Shown: piece after piece, positions 23,701 to 34,604 of the stretch
Numbering within the stretch: position 1 is the first letter of the stretch
Layout: every line of letters begins with the position of its first letter
Assembly (NCBI GenBank): GCA_039619475.1
Contig: CM077116.1
Location: forward strand, 18,845,443-18,909,442
DNA from: Icerya purchasi
Lineage: Eukaryota; Arthropoda; Insecta; Hemiptera; Monophlebidae
Length of the DNA stretch: 64,000 bases
Direction: 5' to 3'
Position numbers and translations under genes: made by a program
The notes under the pieces: generated by a model
Databases searched by the model: none
Told to the model about the DNA's origin: nothing
The model's input: the letters and a program-made list of their open reading frames with translations, nothing else

Positions 23701-24410
23701 CTCATTCTTTTTTGGCGGGGGGGGGGGGGGGGTCAGGCGAACCATTATTACCCGGAAACAATTAGGAGAAAAAAAAGTCGTGACGGGTCAGATAATAAAA
23801 CGCAATTACAGCAAAGCCTCTACTGAAAAATAGATGAACACTTAATAAACGCATTATTTAGCGTCGCAAACAGCCGCATCATTTCAGTGGAGAGGACAAT
23901 AAGAAACCAAGGAAAAGAAAATGAAAAGGAGGAGGGCAGTATGGCCAAAACACGGGCGAATAATAATAGAATGACTATGCGAAATAATCCTAACAAGACG
24001 GTTCAAAAAAATCGAAATATGCAATAATCCCCCCCTCCAGCGTTTGTGCCTAGCTTTCGTCATCTGGCCATGGGAGGAACTACGTGTGTAAATATAATTA
24101 AAACGCTTTCTATGTATGTATTACTTTGGGACAATCACTTATACCCGAGCGACAAAAAAACGTCTTAAAAAAATTAATTAGGATTTAACACTGTTCGTAA
24201 AAAAATGCTTCTAAAAAATTCGTAATTTACCACAAGCAGCTTCAATGTAACATTCTAAGAATATAAAATAAGGAAGCTATCGATAAACAATTAATCACCC
24301 CATAAACTGAAAAAAAAAAAAAAAAAAATTATACGTTTTTGTGAGACGATTCGCGTATAAAAATTAAAACACATCCTAAGCCTACATAAGAAGAAACTTT
24401 AGAAGAGAAC
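20765..24410. other. No gene seen; simple repeats
   Basis: AT-rich. Notable runs are A26 at 22,514-22,539, a T run ending near 23,603 and a G run at about 23,716-23,732. A stretch at 22,903-22,928 (-) has a ribozyme-like motif pair, discussed in the findings. Around 20,940-21,260 the frames hint at transposon coding, but nothing can be named. Confidence 0.4.
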
Positions 24411-24413
24411 CGC

Positions 24414-24775
24414 TCAGAGCCGGATCTAGATCAAAATTTCGGGGGGGGGGTACGAAAATATTTTTAAAAAAATATACATAATATATGTGTGTTTGTTATC
24501 ATGGAATATTTTTATTTATAAATGTTAGACTAAAACCTTGCAATCAATTATTGCATATGCAATATTTGAACGCTACAATAAAAACAAATAAAAAATATTC
24601 GTTTCCATCGAATTCATAAAAATTTTAATTTTCTTTTCTTTTGTCAAAAATTGAAAAGAAATAAATTTATTCTGAATTTCGGTTCATTTAATTCATGCAG
24701 TTATTATATTGCAGACATTTCGGGGGGTTTGAACCCGGAAAACCAGCCACAGATACGGCCCTGGTCCCGCTGGTC
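24414..24775. mobile_element. Possible hAT-like MITE with G-run ends
   Basis: The left end reads 'CAGAGCCGGATCTAGATC' and the right end, on the - strand, 'CCAGGGCCGTATCTGTGG'. These are imperfect inverted repeats of the CAGGGCCGG.TCT type seen in hAT elements. Both sides carry a run of six or more G on the + strand. The interior is AT-rich without coding. No target duplication was identified. Confidence 0.35.
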
Positions 24776-24779
24776 TATT

Positions 24780-26630
24780 TATCGGTGCGTCGGAAAAGAC
24801 AAAAAATTAGCGCATAAGTATTTTTCTTTCTTTATTTCTTTTTTTCCGAGCATTATCGATGGAAAGCTTTTATTTTACCATTTTTTTTTTTTATTAAAAC
24901 TGTATCTCGTTAGTGTTCGAGAAGTTCAAAAAACGCGAAGATCCTGACTCAGAAATTTCAAAGCGGCTTATATAGTAAATGACTACGCGCGAGGAAATTA
25001 TTTTAGCGATTGGAAAATTTCAAAAGTCGAAAAAATTCCGATTTCTTTTCTCCGCCTTGTGGAATATCCGATGGGAAGTTCCTGTTTGGAAAGGTAATTA
25101 AACAATTGATGAGTTCCGTAACCGATGATCCTCCGATGATGTTTATACCGTTGGAAACTTCCACCGTTGTATTTTTATCTATTTATTTTTTTAGCCAGCA
25201 TGAAATTAGATACAAACGCAATTTTGAAAAATTCGATTTTCTGTCAACCGCTGCTTTAAACGTCCGAATAATTCCTTTGTACTGAACTATTTGAGAAATA
25301 CTTTATGAAGTGTATGATTTTAACAAGATCAATTTTACTCGTATATTTCTTTGAAAATGACAAGCATCGATGCAACTCATTATAGCGAATTTCTTAATGA
25401 AACCTTAACGTACTTCGTGACAAAATTCGTCAGCTGAAACGTTTTCTTTCCCTTCTTTTTTTCGGAATTGGAGAGTTTTTTTTCTTTACCTATTCGTAGT
25501 CGAGCGACCGACGTTAAAGACATCATTGTAGGTTAAACTGCAAATTCCGTCGTATCTTTAAGAAACACGCTGATATTTAATTTACCGGATGAAAATAAAA
25601 TAATTAAAACGTAATTACACAATAATAATCTCGGACGATATGTGAAAGAGAAAAAAAAAAAAAAATTATAATAATTCACAGATGAAACGGACGAATAATT
25701 AATGACGTGAACACACATATAGCATAGCGCGAACATTGAACCTAAACGAGTCTAAGAGCCGAAATCATCCGCGATTTGTCGAATAATAACCCTGAGCGAA
25801 TGCGCAATTCTTCGTGTTTCCACCGTTTAGACTTTTTTCCAATTCGAATATATTCCGGGGTTCACTGTTTCAATGTTTACAAATAAAACTACGTTCAAAT
25901 TTACGAATACGAATATATTCTATATTTTAGTAATTATCAGCGAGGGCAATGACCAGCGCTGTGTAATTTCGTAAATAAAACGAAAACGCAAAATGTCGTA
26001 AAAAAATGTCGACTAGATTTAACGCGAAAAATACACATATTTTTCCTTTCCTTGTTATTCATCGACGTAAGTAAAAAAAAAACAAAAAAAAAAAAACCGG
26101 AAAAAAACCAGGAAAAAAAACCAATGCGTGTCGAGTTTTTCTAAACATTCTCTACATTTTGCAAATTCCGAGTGTAAAATGATTTTTAGAAATTTTTCGC
26201 TACGTCCCTGTGACCTTACGCGAGTTCATTCTTCCGAATTTTCCGCTCTAAAATTACAGGCAAGAGAGCAATTATCCGCCAATTTTTCCGATCCATCTTT
26301 TCAAACATTTCATTGGCTGAATGTTTACGCGATAATAATTCGACAACGCTGTAAAGATCCCCCCTTAAAAAAAAAAAAAATCTTGAGGCTAAAAGTGATT
26401 TTGTTCGACCAAAAGAAAAAAATCGATGTATAAAAAATCGTTTTACACTCGGAATTTGCAAAATTCGAAGGATTTTAGTCTTTTACGAATAAAAAAAAAC
26501 CCGGCAGAAACCTATTTTTCGCATTCGAGATGGATTATCAAGACACAGACGTTTTCTACGTTTTAAATGATTACTCGACGGAGGAGACGAGAGCAAGGCA
26601 GCAGAAAACGTAGATGTAGTCTGGAATTAA
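24780..26630. other. No gene seen; upstream region of the host gene
   Basis: AT-rich sequence with poly(A) runs. Overlapping frames on both strands at 26,128-26,461 are chance frames: an inverted relation of the flanks ('TGCAAATTCCGAGTGTAAAA' at about 26,159 and its reverse near 26,440) makes a loose 300-bp inverted repeat there. Confidence 0.4.
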
Positions 26631-26639
26631 TTACTCCGT

Positions 26640-27163
26640 CACTTATGACGTATTAGGTAAATCAGGTGTGCGCTCATTTGCATAAATATATATATGTGCG
26701 AAAAAAAAATGTCGCCTGGCTATCTCGCTCGCGTCGAATAGTTTTGTTTGGCGATTTACTTGTGCAGGTCGCAAGAGTGTGGTACGCAACGTGACGGTGA
26801 AATTTGCGTGAACAAGGAACACCGTTCGACGACAAAACCGAACTGTCTTTCTCACTCGAACCGGTGACGTTCGTCGATTCCCCTCACGGAACCGACTCGG
26901 ACGGTACGCGCACAACGTGACGAGCCGAACGCGAGCGCTTTGGTCGCGAGTTGGCGCTGTTAGCTTTGCCGATATAGGTCGTGATGTCTGTTCGGCGAGA
27001 CTCGATGGTGCGAATAATTTTATCGCCGTTATTTCCGAAGTGAGCTCGTTTATGAAGGCTTTTTTTGTTTTTCCGCGTTTTTAAATATTTCGTTAACGGC
27101 CCGCCAGTATTTTCCGGCGTGCGTTGAAACGGGCCTGGCGGCGCGCTATGTGAAATTTTTATT
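26640..27163 (+). promoter_or_regulatory. GC- and CpG-richer 5' flank / probable 5' UTR of host gene
   Basis: Base composition changes clearly here from the AT-rich background to CpG-rich sequence that continues into the coding exon. An in-frame TGA at about 27,126 precedes the ATG at 27,164 with no ATG between them in frame, so the coding start is well bounded. The transcription start and core promoter elements cannot be set by eye. Confidence 0.4.
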
Positions 27164-28552
27164 ATGACGACCAGTGTAAATGTGATTATGGAGTCGTCTA
27201 GTTCTCGGTCGAAAGAAAGTTCCACAGGTGCCGGTGCTGGTGGTGGTGCGGTCCGTCGAAAACGTCGTACCGGTGTGATAACGACGATCGGCAATCCGTT
27301 TGCGTCCTCCGTCGAAGAGGATATAAAATTCCCGTGCGTCGAACGTCTCATACGGCAATACTCGGATCTGATTCTGCAGCAGCAGCCGCACTACCGTTCC
27401 AAAGATTCTCCGCCGCCGGATGTACAGTCGATCGCGCGCGGCGCAGCCCGCCCGGATAAGGGGAAGAATAGAAAAGCGAACGGTACGGCGGAAACGGTTT
27501 CTTCGGACGAGTCGACGAACGGGAAATCCAGATTGACCGTTCCGCGCGGCGGAAACGGTAACGGCGACCGGATGCGGAGGAACTTGGCCAGACCGTCAAA
27601 TTCGTTTCCGATCTTCCACGACGGTGCTAAACGGACGAGCGTGGATTCTTCTTCGTCGACCGTTTGCAGAAATTACGGTTCGGACAACGCCGCTGCCTCA
27701 GCGCTGCCGTCCGATGACGAGGAGGAGGAGGAGGAGGAGGAGGAGGAGGAGGAGGAGGAACGAGTGTTGGACGACGAGGGCCGGTCGACAACCACGTGCG
27801 TAGCAGACGACGTCGTCGGCGACTCGAATTTTCCGGCTAGTAACGAAGAGGAGCATGAGCAGGAGGAGGAGGAGGAGGAGGAGGAGGAAGAGGAACCGGA
27901 CAAGAGCGATCGGTACAAACGGAAACTGGGCAAGGTTTGCCGCAGCCAAAGTCAAGAAATGTTCCTTTTAACGGCCAGCGCTCGCCGGCAAACGTGGACC
28001 GGTCCGATAAATGGCGGCTCGTCGGAGTACACGGAAGTACTGAAACGGATCAAAAACGCCGGCCTAAAGGTGACCGTGCGCAAGACGTGCAGCTACGATC
28101 AGAGTGCCAAGAACAAATCCGATTACTCGGACGAGTATTACGCGGACGAAACGGACAACGTAGTCGGCGGATTTTCCGCTTACAATTTCGCCCGAACTCC
28201 ATCCGTCGTCATAAGCGACCATTCCGAAAATCCGAGTTTCGCCTCGAGCACGATAACGCTGGAAGAGCTCGAGTTCTTCCAGCAGCAACAGCAGCTTCAG
28301 CAGCACTTGAGCGAGTTCGACTGGAGCCATCAGTCCGGCAACAACAACAATTTCGGAGATTCCTCGTCGGAATGTAGCGCGACCAGCTCCTGGAGCGTAG
28401 GAAACGGCTGCATCAATATACTGGACAATGAGTACGAAATTCAGTCGTACGATCGCCGGAAAATTTCGGCCTGCAGCACCTGCAGCGCGTACAGCTCGTT
28501 CGAGGACGAAGAGGTATACGAAGACACCTTCCCTCCGGAGCATAAGAAACGG
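27164..28552 (+). CDS. Host gene, first coding exon; 463 residues, unrecognised acidic protein
   Basis: This is the only strong host coding exon. The ATG at 27,164 follows an in-frame TGA; a second Met at codon 9 is an alternative start. The frame stays open to 28,648, but CGG|GTAAGC at 28,552/28,553 is a good donor exactly where coding composition stops, so the last 96 bp are intron. It ends in phase 0. Protein: basic patch RRKRR (31-35); possible helix 'EEDIKFPCVERLIRQYSDLI' (51-70); two Glu runs encoded by GAG repeats (about 184-200 and 227-245); block 'YTEVLKRIKNAGLKVTVRKT' (about 290-310); 'ARTPSVVISDHSE' (about 345); Gln run (371-385); Ser/Cys-rich end 'ISACSTCSAYSSF'. No signal peptide or membrane segment. 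Probably an intracellular, largely disordered N-terminal region of a bigger protein. A signalling scaffold or exchange factor is possible, but no catalytic domain is present. Confidence 0.85.
27719..27897 (+). repeat. Two GAG-repeat tracts coding for polyglutamate
   Basis: Near-pure GAG/GAA runs at 27,719-27,760 and 27,861-27,897 lie in frame inside the host exon and give two Glu tracts. They are likely length-polymorphic. They also create long Ser/Leu frames on the other strand, which are not genes. Confidence 0.9.
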
Positions 28553-31500
28553 GTAAGCGACGTTTTTATTAAATTCGAAAGGCGATTCGAGCGAATACGT
28601 TTAACTAGCGCCGGATATAATATTGAGCGTAAAATATATCGATGCTAGAGTTAACGGGTGTGTGTGTGTGTGTATGCTGTGTATTAAATAAAAAAGGGTT
28701 GGTCGAATATCGCGCGAAATAAGATTTGCTTTTAATTTTTCATCAGCTGACTACTTTCATCGTCGGCAATTGCGATTGAAATAATGAAAATCAGCTTATA
28801 ACTGAATACATCGTTTTACAGTTACTCAAAAAGTATTTTGAACGAGAACCTGCTCTTCCATTGGTTATCTACACCGATACATTTTGTTTCAGCCGACAAC
28901 GAGTAATCTTCTTTGATGAGCCCCCTTTAAAACTCCGACTATTATACGCAGAATATATCGTTCTCTTCATACCTTATGCCGATTTTCTGAGAAATGCCCG
29001 ATTTTCCGATTTTTCCATTTTTCTCTTGGCACTTTTGCTTTCCTTAATTCCATTCTGCTACACGGCCACATTTCGATGGTCTTTTGGTTGCTCTTGCTTT
29101 TGTTTCGACAGCCTGCAATTATTTCTTACAATCGTCTACATAAAACTTTCTCCCATTGTTAAAGACCACCCCTCTTCTTTTTTTTTTTTCCTTTTTCTCG
29201 TAACAACGATCTACTTATTTTCTTATTTTTCGCAAAATGACACGCCTCGATCTTGTTTTTTGTAATGACGCTGCCGCTAACATGTACGTGTAAACTTAGC
29301 CAGCTTATTAATAAACGCCTTACCGTCTCTACCGGATTCCTCGGCGGGTATATCGGTTTTTATTTTCGCGCATTCTTTGCTTCGATAAAACGAGAGTGAC
29401 TTTTGCAGTGCTTCTTCATGTAACAACGTTCGCTGACGTATTTTTTCCTCTTTATTTTATTGCTAAATTTTTATTTTACCCGTTAAATTTTTTAATTGCT
29501 ACTTCGTTATGGAAAAGGGACAAATTATGCAAATACAAAAATACGTTAATACGTGCAAAAAAAGGACGAAGCGTTTAGATATTTAATTAGTATCAAAATA
29601 CAATACGCGTACACACACGCACACACACATGAAAAAAAAAAAAAGATGATGAAAATGATATATAAACTCAAAAAAATTAAAAAGTTCGTCTCATCTAATT
29701 GGCTAGTTAATTTTCACGTTTTCGGAAACTATTTGCCGGACTAGTCAGACACATGTTTGAAAGCTACGGTTAACGGTAAATATTCAATTTTTCTATTATT
29801 ATTCGCTTCCTCCGACAATTAAAATCGTTAATATTCACAGAGACTTTGTATAACACGCGACTTCGAAATTAAATTGCGATGTTATTTCGAAAATTTCGAA
29901 GAATTCTGTCGCGCTTAAATCGTTAACGAGTTTTCCTAATCTTTGCATAATCGACAGATACTTTATTATCGCGTGTCAAGTTACAGCTGCAACAGGTACT
30001 TTCGTTTTTTTTTTCTTTTGTTAATTATTAGTTTGTTTTTTGTTTTTTTTTCAATGCGATTACATTGTCTAAGCTGGAGAAAAAGTTCGATTATTTTTTA
30101 TCGTTCTTCTTTCGATCTCTGCGCATCTAGGAGAGATGGTTTTTCTGGCAAAGAGAATGAACGTTCATTTTATTAGTTAACGATGTGGACGAACTACGAC
30201 GATAATTAAAAGAGATTACTTTTTTCATATGCAGTTCTTATTCGTAGTAGAATTAAAAACATTTTTATAAGTAAGACACACGTTTAATAGTACGCAGAGA
30301 TAAATTGAACATATTTCATAAATCATTACTGCAACTAAGCTGGGCTTTTTTTTTTTTTTTTCGAATATCCATTACCCGAAAGAGGGAAAAAAGCCAAGTG
30401 TACAAAAGGCAATTCTTGCGCATCGGCAACTAACCGTTTCGTATTTTTCTGAAAAATGATTTTAACCACTTTCCTCGTCAAAATATAATAATTTTTATTT
30501 CGCATTAATTTACCAATAAGGCACCGTGTTAATTCTTATATCTGAACACAAGAAGGGGGCATGGTAAAACATTTGATACATTTGACACGTGAGGGATTTT
30601 ATACATAGATATATATATATATATATAAAAAAAATTGTCTTCGTCTTGTGAGTGCAAAAAAAAAAAAGCCATCCAGGGGTAAATACCTGCTTTGTCGATT
30701 ATTTAAGATGTACATATATTTTTTCAGAGGAAAAGAGAAAAGATGTAATAAATTTAACAGTCAAAGTTGTTCTTGGTGCTTCTTATATTTCGATGCATTC
30801 AATTTTTTAAATAATGCTGTATATTATTGCGTTTTTGGAAGATGAAAATGTATCAGTTTTGCAAAAAATTAAATTAAACACGAAATATGTATGGGAAAAA
30901 AAAAAGAAATGGAAGAAATCAAAATTTTGAACCATCTTTCAACACCTCATTTGATAAAAAGCAATAATTGCACCGTTTTCTGAGTCGACAAAAACTTCGG
31001 AAAACCACCAAAATCGTGTCTCTATTATTCGGTATATTATTTGTCTTCTTCTACCGAGAATTCGAAAGTGGGCGCCGCGGAGGTACAATTTTACAAAATC
31101 GGCAGTTTCACAATGCAAATTCGAACATATTCGTACCGTTGTTCGGCGAAATATACATATTATAATAATTCATGACCATCCTTTATTGTAGAGCGTACGG
31201 AGAAGATAAATACGAAACATTAATGTCGGGAAAATTTTTAACAGTAAAATTTTATAAAACGCCGGTTTCGAATTAAATTATCTCTTTAAACTAATTTTAA
31301 TTTTGTCAAAATTTTATTGAAATAACCGCCGACTAAAATAATTCTGTTAGTTAATTGTAAAATGTTTCATCTATATGTATATTCAAAATGTTCCCGTGAT
31401 TAGCGTTTCTCCTTTATATTACTTCGTGTATTATTTCATACGTACAGATTAACCCGATTAGATCACGGAAATGTCATTTCGTGTGACCATCTGCCTCCGT

Positions 31501-32947
31501 TTTATACCATAGGTGGTGAGAACCGAAGTCGTCGCAAAAATTATTCGTTAAATTTTCCTCAAGTTGATTAAACTTCACTCGGCTTGAAAATTAAGTTTTC
31601 CTACTACTTAAACATTTCACGTTCGATGGATAAGCGACGTGTTTTTGTCGCACACTAATGAATTTTAATGAGCGTTCAACTCTGCGGAATATTTTAGCTT
31701 ATTAATTAGTTTTGCGAAAAAAATTAATTTGTGTTAGGCTTTCTTGTTTTGTTGCTGTTCATTTTTTTCTCCTAGCTTAATAACGTAATTAACGCGGGGA
31801 AAAAATTGACCGCGTACCTGCGAAAGCAAAAACATTTCAACGGAAACGCAATTTGCAAATCTACTATAAACCGTTCAATGCTGCGATGGTGATGTAAGTG
31901 CGTGCACGTGAAAAGAAACCCACCCCTGCGTAATTTTGATACCATTCTTTGTCGCTACTCACATAAATTCTGGCGAATTCGGCGGCGCTTCCGATCGGAA
32001 TAATTTTCTACATGTACGAGTACGCTAATTGCTGTCGGAGAAAGTAATGGTCGAACGCCTACTACTATACGGAATCTAAACAGCGAGACACACTGATCTT
32101 TTTGCGTGGGGGGGGGGGGGACCTTGTCGCACGGTCCACAACGCTACAGGCGAATTTACATCTGTGGCGCGACACCGAAAAAAAGGGCTATGTCGAGAAA
32201 ACAAACGCCAATGTGTCGTCATCTTGAAATTTGGAATTTTACATGCATTTGTTTTTTCGTTAGCGATAAATACGCTTTTCTGACTTTTCATTTAATTCCT
32301 TCTCTTTCCCTCGCTTCCGTCAAACCTGCATTCACAATTTTAAGTTGATGGATGCGTTTCCCTCGAATTCATTAGCCATTTTAATAATATTTGCGTAAAA
32401 TTAAAAGGTTTAAAATGCTGTTAAAAACAATGAATGAGTCCTTTAACGTACGTACTGAATAATAAGTAAACACTCGACAAATCGATTATTAGCAATTCTC
32501 TATTCAAATATTGCGATATCCATGCAAATCGTTGTAAATTTTTCTACGCAGGTCTTTTTACAATCTGAAATGTTCTTAATTTTAACAATATTTTATTATT
32601 TGTATTGAAATTGAACATGTTTCATTTTGAAACGTATAAAAATGATTTAAGATGAAAGCGAGTTTTAATCGATTGCTAATTTTGTAAATATATTTGTTTT
32701 TCCAAAAAATTGAATAAATCATACTGTGTTTCATTCGCTTTTTCTACTCACATAAACAATTATGGAATTTTAAACACGCATGTATCATTTATATAACGAA
32801 AAGGACACGATCAAAAATGTGCACCAAAATTAGCAGATTTGCTTGAAAACCGCTGTGGCGAGTAGATAATGAATTATAAATAAAGTTTTTATTTTTATTT
32901 AAAAAAACAATTATTTTTTTACTACCTACAATGTTTAATTTTTTTTA

Positions 32948-32988
<41 letters not shown>

Positions 32989-33300
32989 ATATATAAATAT
33001 TATTTTTGTAGAAAAGTAAAACATGATATTATTAATAAAAATTTACAAAAAAAGTAACATATACATATGCATATGTTAATATTCCTTATTTGATATTTAA
33101 TTTATGTACAACAACAACAACAACAAACGTATATTTATACACTTCTATATAATAATATAAAACATTTAAATTTTGTTTTATCCGTACCGAAAACGAGTGT
33201 TTCTTACCGGATAGGAGCATGTCTGTTATAAATTTTCTTATTATTATTTGTAAATAACTAAATTTATCACTGTATTTGTTGTTCTTACACATTGTTAACA
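28553..33300 (+). other. Presumed intron; no exon seen
   Basis: Starts with GTAAGC. AT-rich, with a (TG)n run at about 28,657-28,674, T and A runs, and a (TA)n microsatellite at 32,950-32,999. A 134-codon hydrophobic frame at 28,861-29,265 has T-rich low-complexity coding and no motif. A G13 run at 32,107-32,120 has no partner repeat that I could find. Confidence 0.5.
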
Positions 33301-33307
33301 TTTTTAA

Positions 33308-33499
33308 TTATGATAAAAATAAACTTTAACGCTTTTATAACAATTGTATAATTTTTAAAACCCCGACGCGTAAACACTTCATGTTCACGGGAGTAATTAT
33401 AATTACTCCCGTGAACATGAAGTGTTTGCTTCGAAACGCGTCGGGGTTTTAAAAATTATACAATTGTTATAAAAGCGTTAAAGTTTATTTTTATCATAA
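33308..33499. repeat. Near-perfect 190-bp palindrome
   Basis: The left arm 33,308-33,398 and right arm 33,401-33,499 are exact reverse complements, separated by AT at 33,399-33,400. The only difference is an 8-nt block GCTTCGAA present in the right arm (33,428-33,435). The right arm contains 'CTTCGAAACGCGTCGGGG'. There is no coding. Such identity means recent formation, an active terminal structure of a mobile element, or an assembly fold-back. Confidence 0.9.
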
Positions 33500-33714
33500 C
33501 TAAATTTAGTTTGCGGGAAAAACAATAAAAAAAAAAACCTGCATACATGCATAAATCCTTCCAGAAAATAAAGGAAAATCTATACTAATTTACTCGATAA
33601 CGAAATATTAGAAGTCGAAATTTGCCACTTACTTAACATTAATACGAAATACAAATAATTTAAACATTATGCAATCGCCAGACACACGAGAGTTTCGTAG
33701 AGTTATTCCTTTAA

Positions 33715-34600
33715 GTGTCAATAGTACATGTGCTTTATCCTTCTATGTTTATATTTTTTGTATCTAAGCTTTAGGGTTTGATAATCATAAGAGCCTATAT
33801 TATTTATTAATATTAAGTCAGATGCACCGCACGTTTCAAAAAATTTCCGTGTGTTCTCTGTAATTACTATTTCCTGAATGTACGGTATTTTTACATATTT
33901 GTGCATAGTATTGATGTTAGTGTATCATGATTTATTTAGTACTATTCGTAGACAGTGATTTTGAATTCTTTGGAGTTCTTGAATATTACTTTTACTGGTA
34001 GACGACCAAACTGGTACTGCATATAATATTTTGGGAAGAATGATTTGTTTATAGATGATAAGTTTGTTTTCAGGTGTTAAATGGGATTTTCTATTAAAGT
34101 ATGGGTATAGACGACAAATCTCTTTCTGAGCTTTTATAACTTTATTTTTGATTAGTTTCGTGAAAGTTAATCTTTTATCAAGTGTTTTAGGTCTAGGTAC
34201 TGGATTTCATCCTTCCATTATTCAACCAGTCTGTCTTGGATGTTTACTTCTTTTCGTATACATGGTCGTCTTCTAGTAAATAAAATGGCTTCCGTTTTAT
34301 TGTTGTTTATTTTAATCTGCCACTTTTTAAAATATTTTATTAACGTGTCAGCTGCTTTTTGCAGTCTATTTGCTATTGTGCCTGTTCTATAGGATGATGC
34401 TACTATTGCAGTATCACCTGCATATAGGTATATTTCAGACTCTTTGATTTTCGGAATGTCGTTTAACAATATTATAAATAAATACGGTCCTAAAATGCTC
34501 CCTTGTGCTACACCAGCAGTTATGTGCTCTTCGGGTGACTCATAATTATTCAATTTAACATAAAATTTTCTGTTTAAAAGATACGATTCCACTATACATA
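33715..34600 (-). mobile_element. Jockey-like LINE, RT C-terminal half
   Basis: The - frame 34,592-34,218 reads 'ESYLLNRKFYVKLNNYES', 'ITAGVAQGSILGPYLFIILL' (PQG block, P to A), 'YLYAGDTAIVASS' (YADD box, first D to G) and 'KWQIKINNNKTEAILFTRRR'. This is a close match to Jockey-clade RT. Read-through of a frame change gives 'TFTKLIKNKVIKAQKEICRL', 'ILPKILYAVPVWSSTSKSNI' and 'LQRIQNHCLRIVLNKS', then a final frame 33,906-33,718. The upstream RT and EN are absent (5' truncation). Changes at both catalytic motifs and frameshifts make it inactive. Confidence 0.85.
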
Positions 34601-34604
34601 TAAA

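Noticed and set aside
26128..26461. Overlapping 101- and 81-codon frames on both strands upstream of the host gene
   Set aside because: They arise from a loose inverted repeat with A/T runs; no coding signature on either strand.
27673..27955. Ser-rich and Leu-rich open frames on the - strand opposite the host exon
   Set aside because: They are the reverse reading of the GAG repeats that code for polyglutamate on the + strand.
28861..29265. 134-codon hydrophobic + frame after the host exon, with a CAG acceptor-like start
   Set aside because: T-rich low-complexity coding full of Phe/Leu/Ser, no motif and no donor; fits chance in intron sequence.
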